Assembly: GCA_015680905.1 (NCBI GenBank)
Contig: CM027379.1
Span: forward strand, 102,165,001 to 102,229,000
Length of the DNA stretch: 64,000 bases
Origin: Coptis chinensis
Taxonomy: Eukaryota > Streptophyta > Magnoliopsida > Ranunculales > Ranunculaceae
Direction of reading: 5' to 3'
The position numbers and the translations under genes are program-made. The notes beneath the pieces are model-generated. The model ran no database searches and had not been told where the DNA came from. It was given only the letters and a program-made list of their open reading frames with translations. Of the stretch, positions 11,519-20,488 are shown one piece after another (within the stretch, counting starts at the first letter, position 1; every line of letters begins with the position of its first letter).

Positions 11519-11745
11519 GGCCTGCTCTGTTGAATTTTATACACTGCACTTGGCCAGGAACCCATCACAGATTATCTTATAGAAAGCGTGGAAGGAGGGC
11601 CTGGCGGCCTGCTCTGTTGAATTTTATTCACTACACGATGGCCCGGAACCCATCACAGGTTATAGTCTTATAGATAGCATAGAAGGAGAGCCTGCTCTGT
11701 TGAATATTATTCACTACGCGATGACTCGGAACCCACCAACTTTTT
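11519..11745 (+). repeat. Minisatellite, about 2.6 copies
   Basis: GCCTGCTCTGTTGAATTTTA starts three successive units, each followed by CACT..., GGAACCCA and, in the first two, a TTATAG(A)AAGC-like tail with GGAAGGAG. The period is about 85-95 bp and the last unit is cut short. The units differ by several substitutions and small indels. Confidence 0.8.
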
Positions 11746-12024
11746 TTAGAGTGATTTTTTACTTTTCCTCCTAGAGCTCCAAACGAAATTTGGACCACAC
11801 ACGGGTACACTAAATTCCTACCGAACAGGAGTGAAAACTGTCACAAATTTCTTCCTTACGCAATTGCCCTAGACTGAAATTAGAAATTCTTTCACTTTCA
11901 CCAACATTGGCGTCAAATTGTGCGTGGGTTTTCTATGTCTTTCTCGTTCCAAACATATAAAACTAGGAGAGCTAAAATATAAAGAGGCCCGTTTGGTACA
12001 TGTGATTGCTTTCATCAGTATTTC

Positions 12025-12454
12025 TCTATTTTCTCAATCTATTCTCGTCACTCTAGTCGATCCAATTTTCTTGAAAAGTTTAATTGATTGTTAACCGTAT
12101 GGGTATAGTGCATTCTGTATAGTCAAATGTCTCTTATCGTTTCTTGGTTAAAAGTTTCAATTGATAAAAGTTGAGTTTGTCCGAAGCAGCAGTACTAAAC
12201 ATAATTCACATTGATTTGGGGTAATCTCTACTACTTATAAGGAGCGTGAGTGAGTGAGCCGATAGAGTTGTCGATCGATTTTAACAAGTGCTATTTTACT
12301 TTTATCAACTGAAACTTTTGAAACTTCCCACAAAAGAAACGATAAGAGACAACTAACTATATAGAATGCACTATATCCATACGGTTAACAATCAATTAAA
12401 CTTTTCAAGAAAATTGATTCGACTAAAGTGACGGAGAATAGATTGAGAAAATAG
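12025..12454. repeat. Long inverted repeat (foldback), arms about 150 bp
   Basis: 12025-12170 (starting CTATTTTCTCAATCTATTCT) is the reverse complement of 12299-12454 with scattered changes and small indels, roughly 85-90% by eye. The loop is about 128 bp. No transposase or clear target duplication was found at the outer ends. A transcript across it would form a long hairpin. It may be a foldback element or an inverted duplication. Confidence 0.85.
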
Positions 12455-13527
12455 ACCATGTTAGCCAAGTACAACCTATTTGAGCTACAAAAAACATAAG
12501 AACAAAACTCAATACAAAAGTCCATCTGTTTTTTTCTGTTTGTTTGAGAGAGAGACCCTACTACTAAAACAGGGTACACGTTAGGTTCTTTATTTTTGGC
12601 TATTTTTGTTTTTTGAGGAAAACATGGTGGGCCAAAATCATAAACACTTATAGTGCTTAGATAATGTAAGGTTCATTTTAGTAGTAAATTTGACGCTAGT
12701 AGTGAAATATATTTGTAGCAACTAAAAGAAAATCAAAATCGATGTTCGTGCACAATATCGGCGAGCTATGTCCTTTTTTAATACTTCTAACTTCTTCTCA
12801 AACTTGAATGAATCCACGAGACTCCCGCCGCACGATTAGAGTTTAATTTTAGTAGTTGATTGCTATTTAATTATCATTGTCAATTTTAGTCGCAACTAAT
12901 TTTGTTTGCATATTCTTATAATAATGTGAAAGCAATATATAGCGAAATGAGGTTGATTGCAACGTAAGCGTAACGTTTTTAAAGTCTTCTCCCCACTATG
13001 AAGTGCTTTAAGCGACCTATTTAGAACTTCAATCTATACTGGTCCCTCGGGTCCATGCTTTAACGTTTTTTCGGTAAAGATGGTTATCTATGCTTTGACT
13101 GGTGATGGTGTGTTTCTAGCGCGCAATTTAATTCGTAAATTGTACTCACTCCGTAGTTTATCTTAATAACATGGGAAGCTAAGTACTTGAAATTTATAAT
13201 TCCAACCTTCAATTCAAAACTTTCAGGACCAAAAGACTAGAAGAGTGACCAAAGTAGAAAGTAGAAACCAGAAGGGACATCTATCGGTATCTAATGTACA
13301 TAATTAATTGTTTGCATGTAATCGATTTAAGTATTCAAATGTTAGGAAAATATGTGAAGTTCTTAATTGTAAAGTTTGAATGTTGTAAAATAAAATCCTA
13401 CTGCTTGCTAAAGCATTTGTAGAGTCACATCAACTAAGAAAGTGCATGCTTACATATCAAGCAGTGGTGTTGAGGTGCTCACCTCGACACTTATTGGGTA
13501 AAGTTGTGGACAGAACCTGACTATGAA
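12455..13527. other. Intergenic DNA, no gene seen
   Basis: AT-rich single-copy-looking sequence without coding-like frames or repeats that I could support. Confidence 0.5.
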
Positions 13528-13535
13528 GTTGTAGC

Positions 13536-13932
13536 CATGGCCCAAAATATCGCCGAAATATATGATATCTGATATCTCGCTGATTTATCTCGGTAAATTG
13601 GTACACCGATATCGATATTTTCGACATATATCTACCGAATATTGAACCCCTTTTTTCCGAAATATATCGGAATTTCCGATATGAAAGTTTATATCGCCGA
13701 TATAATCGATATTTTCGAGATAATCGATATATATCAGTTGACTTTTTGACCAATTGTTAATAACTTAATATTGAAATATCCGAGATATATCGGCGAGATA
13801 TCCGAGATATATCGGTGAGATATCTGATATTTTAGAAACTTTGGACTAGTCACCAAAAAAACCGAGATATCCGATATATTTCGGTTTTTTGGTACACCGA
13901 TATATTAACCGATATCGAAATTTTGGGCCTTG
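13536..13932. mobile_element. hAT-type MITE with 8-bp TSD
   Basis: The 397-bp element starts CATGGCCCAAAAT and ends ATTTTGGGCCTTG, imperfect terminal inverted repeats. A perfect 8-bp duplication, GTTGTAGC, flanks it at 13528-13535 and 13933-13940. Eight-base duplications with CA..TG ends are the rule for hAT elements. The interior has no ORF of note and consists of many short ATATCGG/CCGATAT palindromes in both directions, which could form extensive secondary structure. Confidence 0.88.
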
Positions 13933-13940
13933 GTTGTAGC

Positions 13941-14192
13941 TATCTATAGCCTTGAAAATAAAATATGAGCCGTGATATAGAAAGATCGATCTTTTAGTAT
14001 TATTTTAGTATTAGCGCACAGTCTAAAACAACAACAATGTTACAACGTCAACGTAAGCTTTTCTCATAACACCCTTAGTTAAAATTACATTTGTCAAGAT
14101 TATCTAAATTCATTTAATAAAATGTTAGAATGCAAAAATAAGGTTGGCAAACTTTAAAAATACAGGCGTTCTTTTAAATGATGTTTAGTGTA
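13941..14192. other. Short intergenic stretch
   Basis: AT-rich sequence between the hAT MITE and the Helitron-like element; nothing recognised. Confidence 0.5.
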
Positions 14193-14414
14193 TCTACTAT
14201 TTATATACTAAAGCAGAGACTTCTAATGAAGGATCTTCTCTCTCCTATGTGGCACTCTAATATGAGAGTTAGTTTTTTTTTTTTTTTTTATATGTGCACT
14301 ATAATATGAAAGATAGTCTTTTCTAATAGCCTACAATCTCACGTACATGGAACTTCTTTGGAGAGTTTAAGTGTATTTCTAATTCTTATATTTTGAGAGT
14401 TTGAATATATTTCA

Positions 14415-14605
14415 AATTCTTATATATTTTATCAAATAAAAAAAATTGTTAAAAAATAGGTGATTTGTAAAAAGTAATCTCCTATTACGAATCAAACACT
14501 TTTAGTGTTCTAATTCTTATATATTTGATCAAATAAAAAAAATTGCTAAAAAATAGGTGATTTGTATAAACTAATTCCCTATTACAAATCATACAATTTT
14601 AGTGT
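14415..14605 (+). repeat. Direct duplication of about 96 bp
   Basis: Two adjacent copies share TAATTCTTATATATTT, then ATCAAATAAAAAAAATTG and AAAAAATAGGTGATTTGTA. They lie near the 5' end of the Helitron-like element. Confidence 0.75.
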
Positions 14606-14729
14606 CTATGATAAAGCACCGACTTATTTCGAATATATCCTTAACATGGCCCCAAAACATAGTTAAAAACAATTATACAAAAAATAACATCACAAAATAT
14701 ATATATAATAGAAAATGAAAAAAATAAAA

Positions 14730-14733
<4 letters not shown>

Positions 14734-14799
<66 letters not shown>
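14734..14799. repeat. AT microsatellite
   Basis: Uninterrupted alternating AT run of about 66 bp at the left edge of the minisatellite array. Confidence 0.95.
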
Positions 14800-14801
<2 letters not shown>

Positions 14802-14811
14802 CTTGAATGAA

Positions 14812-15735
14812 ACTAACGTCAAAAAATAATTAATGGGGAACCGAAAACTGGATGCAAATACATCGAACTAATCTCAAATAATATTTAACAGAAAATCGGA
14901 AATTGGATGCAAATGCAAGCATTAAACTAATCTTAAAAAATAATTAATAGAAAATTAGAATATGGATACAACTGCATTAAACTAACCTCAAATAATAATT
15001 AACGGAAAATCAAGTGGATGCAAATACATCAAACTAACATAAAAAATTAATTGTCGGAAAATCGGAAACTAGATGCAAATGCATTGAGCTAACCCTCAAA
15101 GATTAAATTAACAGGAAATCGGAAACTGGATGCAACTGCATTGAACTAACCTTAAAAAAAAAAAATTATAAATTGGAAACATGATGCAAATGCGTTGAAT
15201 TAATCTTAAAAAATAATTAACGGAAAATCGGAAACTGGATGCAACTGCACTGAACTAATCTCAAAAAATAAACTGGATGCAAATACATTGAACTAACCTC
15301 AAGAAATAATTAACAGGAAATCGGAAACTGGATGTAAATTCATTGAACTAACCTTAAACAATAATTAACGGGAAATCAAAAACTATATGCAAATACAACT
15401 TTATCAAATAATAAACGAGAAATCAGAAACTGGATGCAAATACATTAAACTAATCTCACAGAATAATTAACGGGAAATCAGAAACTGGATGCAAATGCAT
15501 TGAACTGACCTCAAAGAACAATTAACAGGAAATTGGAAATTGGATGCAAATGTATTGAACTAATTGAAAAGAATAATTAACATGAAATTAGAAACTTGAT
15601 GCAACTGCATTGAAGTGATCTCAAAAAATAAATAACGGGAATTGAAAATTAGATGCAACTGCATTAAACTAACCTCAAAATATAAATAATGAAAAATCAT
15701 AAACTGAATGCAAATGCATTAAACTAACATCAAAA
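14812..15735 (+). repeat. 55-bp minisatellite, array 1
   Basis: Successive diverged units of about 55 bp share the core GGAAACTGGATGCAA, then TGCATTGAACTAACCTCAAA and AATAATTAACGGGAAATC. About 16 units fit in the span. Units carry many private substitutions and small deletions, so the array is old. Confidence 0.9.
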
Positions 15736-16280
15736 CATAGTTAGGTTATATGTTGTAGGAATGTCTCGATAAGTATAGTTTTACATTTAAAATAGAGTTT
15801 ATCTTATCTATTTTCGTATGATTGGGAACTCTTTGCAATTCAAGTAGCTTCAATATATATGAATTTCACCTTATTAGGCAATCTCACAAAACTTCAATCA
15901 AACTTCTATTATTAAACAACAAAATAAAGTTGAAGGGTTTTATCAAAGGTGAGTTTTTTTTTAATGGAGAGTGAGGTTTTCACGTTATAAGAAATTTGGT
16001 TGAGTTATCAATATAATATTAATATATAATAATTCTGCATATTTGCAAATATTTTTCAGAATAATTAATATAACAACACTCATTCGTAGATAATCTTTGA
16101 AGATTCCACATAGTGAGTCATGCATAATTTAAAGAATAATTAATGAGAAATCGGGAACTGGATAATCTTTGATGATCCCACATAGTAAATCAAGCATAAT
16201 TTACTTTTTATGTCATGTTTGCAAGGACACTACAGATGGATCGGTAGAAGTTGGTATTACACACCACATTGGATAATTAA
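15736..16280 (+). repeat. Array tail, duplicated at 18526-18890
   Basis: Non-tandem tail after array 1 (AATGTCTCGATAAGTATAGT, GCAATTCAAGTAGCTTCAAT, CTCACAAAACTTCAATCAAA). A diverged copy in the same order follows array 3 at about 18526-18890. One isolated minisatellite unit remains at about 16130-16160. Confidence 0.75.
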
Positions 16281-17027
16281 GGGTCGCGGTATTGGCACCC
16301 CCATAAATGGGACTAGCACCCCTTTGACCAATTCAACGGTACTAACACCCCTCCATTAAACACACAAAAAATACTAACGGCAAGCACCTGCCGCGGGATC
16401 ACACAATCCACGGCATCAGGTTGTCACGAGATCCCATATCCCACGGAAGGTGGCTGCTGTGGGTCTTTTTAAAAAAAATATTTTTAATAGCCACCATAAA
16501 AAAAAGTTAGTTGTCGCGAGATGATTTTCTTTACTAAAATGGAGTCTTTGCTTGTGTTAATTATCAAAACTCTTCTCCATTAATTTGATCACAAAATTTT
16601 CTTATAGCATATGAAAATATTTGCCGCGAGATAGCAAAATTATGGCTCGATTGTATACTTTTTTTGTCATGATTTTGGTGTTGTTCTTGGAGTGTATAAA
16701 GAAACTTTAAATAAGAAAATGAGGTATCCATATGTCGTGTGTGTTCAATATGCAAAATTTGAAGTGAAAAAAAAACAAAAAACACAAAAAAAAATGCCGC
16801 GGCAATTGCCTGCCGTGGGATATGCGATCTCGCGGCAGTCTGATGCCGTGGATTGTGCGATCTCGCAGCAGTAGCCTGCCGTGGGATATGAGATCTCGCG
16901 GCAACTGCCTGCCGTAGAACTATGGACATGTGGGGTGTAAAAGGACATATAAGGAATAACCATTATTGTTTTACTTTTTGTCAAAGGGGTGCTAGTCCCA
17001 TTTATCGGGGTGCCAATACCGCGCCCC
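16281..17027. mobile_element. 747-bp MITE with 47-bp TIRs (MULE-like)
   Basis: The first 47 bp (GGGTCGCGGTATTGGCACCC...) and the last 47 bp are inverted copies with about two differences. A perfect 8-bp direct repeat, ATAATTAA, flanks it at 16273-16280 and 17028-17035. Long GGG-starting TIRs suggest a Mutator-like origin, though 8 bp would be short for that class and hAT is the alternative. The interior holds inverted copies of a GC-rich motif (CTGCCGCGGGATCACAC at 16388; CTGCCGTGGGATATG at 16809 and 16876). No transposase is encoded. Confidence 0.88.
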
Positions 17028-17035
17028 ATAATTAA

Positions 17036-17999
17036 AAGGAAATCGGAAACTGGATTCAAATACATAAGTGAGCTCAAAGAGTAATTAACGGGAAATTGGA
17101 AATTTTATGCAAATGCAATAAACTAAACTCAAAAAGTAATTAACTAGAAATTGGAAACTGGGTGCAATTGTATTAAACTAACGTCAGATAATAACTAACA
17201 GGAAATTAGAAATTGGATGCAAATCCTTGAAAAATGTTTAACGGGAAATCGGAAACGGTATGCAAATACATCAAAAAAACCTCAGATAATAATTAATGGG
17301 AAACTGGAAACTAGATGCAAATGCATTGAACTAAACTCAAACAATAATTAACAGAAAATCAAAAACCGAATGCAACTGCATTGAACTAACCTCATAGAAT
17401 AATTGGTGGGAAATCCGAAATTAAATGTAAATGCATTGAAATAATCTCAAAGGATAATTAACGGTAAATCAGAAACTGGATATAATTGCATCGAACTAAC
17501 CTCAAAACATAAATAATCATAAACTAGATGCAGATGTATTGAACTAACCTTAAAGAGTTATTAACGGGAAATCGGAAACTGAATCCAAATGCAATGAACT
17601 AATCTCAAAGACTAATTAATGAAACATTGAAAAATGGATGAAACTGCACTGAACTAACCTAAATGAATAATTTACAGGAAATTATAAATTTGATGTAACT
17701 GCATTGAACTAACCTCAAAAAATAATTAACGGGAAATCAGAAACTTGATGCAAATGCATTGAACTAACCTCAAAGAACAATTAACATAAAATTGGAAATT
17801 GGATGCAACTACATTGAACTAACCTCAAAAAATAATTAACGAAAAACCAAAAACTGGATGCAACTGCATTAAACTAAAATCAGAGATTAACTAATGGGAA
17901 ATCAGAAATTGGATGCAAATGCATTGAAATAACCTCAAAAAATAGTTAACTGGAAGTCGGAAGTCGGATGTAACTGCATCGCACTGACCTCAAAGCATA
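17036..17999 (+). repeat. 55-bp minisatellite, array 2
   Basis: About 17 further units of the same repeat as array 1, resuming directly after the MITE target duplication. Core elements GGATGCAAATGCATTGAAC and AATAATTAACGGGAAATC recur throughout. Confidence 0.9.
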
Positions 18000-18119
18000 A
18001 ATGTTCACTTTTTTAGCCTTCTCACATGAGTAATTATGAATAATTAAGAACCCAAAACGAAAGTGAGTTTATAAAAATAGACTCTTACATGTATGCAAAC
18101 TATATATAAATTATAAACT

Positions 18120-18525
18120 ATCGAACTAACCTAAAAAAAATAATTAACGGAAAATCAAAAACTGGATGCAGATGTATTGAATTAACCTCAAAGAGTAATT
18201 AACGGGAGATTGGAACCTTGATGCAAATGCAATGAACTAATCTCAAATACTAATTAACGAAACATCGAAAACTGGATGCAACTGTACTGAATTAACCTTA
18301 ATAAATAATTAACGGGAAATCATAAAGTGGATGCAATTGCACTAAACTAACCTCAAATAATAATTAACGGGAAATCGAAAACTTGATGCAACTATATTGA
18401 ACTAACCTCAAAGAATAATTAATGGGAATTTGGAAACTGGATACAACGTACTATATTAAACTAACCTCAAAGAATAATTAATGAAAAATCAGAAACTTGA
18501 TGCAACTGTATTGAACTAATAACCC
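18120..18525 (+). repeat. 55-bp minisatellite, array 3
   Basis: About seven more units, separated from array 2 by roughly 120 bp of unrelated AT-rich sequence. Confidence 0.88.
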
Positions 18526-19001
18526 TAAAACATATTTGTATTATATGTAAGGGGAATAAATGTCTCGACAAATATTGTTTTGCATTTTAGGTAATATTTA
18601 TCATAATTCATTTATTGTGATTGGGAATGCCTTGCTATTCAAGTAGCTTCAATATTATCTTAGCCACATTGGGCATTCTCACAAAATTTCAATCAAACTT
18701 CTATTGTTAAACCTAACAATAAAAAGAAATCGATGAGTTTTATCAAGGTTTAATGCTTCCTTTTTATAGAGAGTGGTGCAAGATATTTAAATGAGTAATT
18801 AATATAATTTTCATATCTCATAGCTATGCATAGTTGCTAATATTTTTTAGAATAATTTAATATAATGACACCCGTTTGTAGGACACATTCATGTGATAAA
18901 TCTTTTCAAGTGGGAGTAGTGTATTCTTTGAGGATATGGAAACAATCAATCTGTTTTAGTGATTTGTACACATTAGTACGTAAGCTGAGCGGTGATGATT
19001 T

Positions 19002-19650
19002 ACCGCTAAATTACTATAAATCTAATAAAACTATTATACAAGCTAGACTGAGTTTAAGATAATTCCATTTGAAAATTACAGATTAATATCCTAAACCACA
19101 AAGTGAAAATGCTATCTCAATTTGATCTCTTACTTTCCAAGTACTTATGCACCATAATCGCTGCTCATTAACGTATTTTCGATTTATTTTCAATAAAAAT
19201 ATATTTTGATTCGAAAATTTGTCGCTAAATCACTATAAATATAATAAAACTATTATACAAGCTAGATCGAGTTTAAGATAATTATATTTGAAAATTACGG
19301 ATTAATATCCTAAACCACAAAGTGAATAGGCTATCTCAATTTGATCCCTTAGTTTCCAAGTATTTATGCACCATAATCGCTGCTCATTAACGTATTTCAG
19401 TTTATTTTCAATAAAAATATATTCGGATTCAAAAATTTGCCGATAAATCACCATAAATCTAGGAAAACTATTATACGAGCTAGATCGAGTTTAAGATAAT
19501 TCTATTTGAAAATTATGGATTAATATTCTAAACCACAAGAGGCTATCTTAATTTGATCCCTTAGTTTCCAAGTACTTAACCATAATCGCTGATCATTAAC
19601 ATATTTCGGTTTATTTTCAATAAAAATATATTCTTATTTGAAAATTTGTG
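19002..19650 (+). repeat. 218-bp tandem repeat, three copies
   Basis: CGCTAAAT..., ACTATTATACAAGCTAGA, GAGTTTAAGATAATT, ATCCTAAACCACAAAGTGAA and CACCATAATCGCTG recur with starts near 19004, 19223 and 19441. The third copy has short deletions. It lies near the 3' end of the Helitron-like element. Confidence 0.9.
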
Positions 19651-19823
19651 TAAGACATTTTGCAAAGCCTTTTCAGCACACAAAATATTTAATAGATCCC
19701 AGGTGTATGCCCAGGTCCAAAATCTAGTTAATACTAAAGTGAGATATCTATCTAATAGGAATGGTGTGGGCCTGCATGCAATGGCTATAGGTTATAGGTT
19801 GGTGACCTATAGATCCGTCATTA

Positions 19824-19825
<2 letters not shown>

Positions 19826-19911
<86 letters not shown>
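19826..19911. repeat. AT microsatellite
   Basis: Alternating TA run of about 86 bp. It produces an artefactual Tyr-Ile open frame that is not a gene. Confidence 0.95.
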
Positions 19912-19913
<2 letters not shown>

Positions 19914-20349
19914 TTGACTCGTTTCACAAGTCACCATCCTAGTTCCCAGCCCAGTGACCCACGTTTCTCTTTTTTTTCGCTAATGCAATCCCACGTTTCT
20001 AAAAAAAAAACAACAACAACTGGAAGGTCAAAACAAAAAACAAAATAGCAATTTATTCTTATCTTCTTCTGCAATTCGAGTTCCGCTCCACTGCTCCAAT
20101 TCCGCAAAGTTCCACCAAGGCCCAATCCATTTATCATTTTATTCCCTATTCATTATCTAAGGTAAATTGTTTTGCATTATGTCTATATATTTTTTTTCGT
20201 TTTTGTTTTCCAATTTTCAAATATTAATGTGTTCTCTACTTGACCACTTGACTTATTGCCTTGTTAACTTATAGTTTATGTTGGAATATTAGATTGTCAT
20301 TTAATTTTTGGTCTTATTTAATTAGTTAAATATTATTGTAGTTATTATT

Positions 20350-20352
<3 letters not shown>

Positions 20353-20430
<78 letters not shown>
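20353..20430. repeat. AT microsatellite
   Basis: Alternating AT run of about 78 bp, roughly 60 bp upstream of the hAT transposase start. Confidence 0.95.
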
Positions 20431-20433
<3 letters not shown>

Positions 20434-20488
20434 TTAGTATAGAACAAACTATTGATTACGAAATTGTTATGATTTATCTTAGGTAAGA

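Larger units (their letters stand above)
14193..19727 (+). mobile_element. Probable non-autonomous Helitron packed with tandem repeats
   Basis: The left end TCTACTATTTATATACTAAA with AGCAGAGACTTC resembles the TC-starting 5' ends of plant Helitrons. The right end AAAATCTAG at 19719-19727 is followed by T, and the left end is preceded by A, matching Helitron insertion between A and T without target duplication. GATCCCAGGTGTATGCCCAG just before the right end sits where the 3' hairpin belongs, but its left arm no longer pairs. No Rep/helicase is encoded. The interior is about 2.3 kb of 55-bp minisatellite, a 218-bp repeat and a later 747-bp MITE. The ends are recognised by eye only. Confidence 0.5.

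Noticed and set aside
13457-13753. 98-codon Tyr/Arg/Ser-rich open frame on the minus strand
   Set aside because: It is made of the ATATCGG palindromes of the hAT MITE and crosses the border of the element.
14812-18525. CRISPR-like spaced repeats
   Set aside because: Units are contiguous and diverged with no unique spacers, and this is plant nuclear DNA; it is a minisatellite.
19646-19912. 88-codon open frame with a long Tyr-Ile tail
   Set aside because: The tail is the translated AT microsatellite and the head has no recognisable domain; it spans the end of the Helitron-like element.
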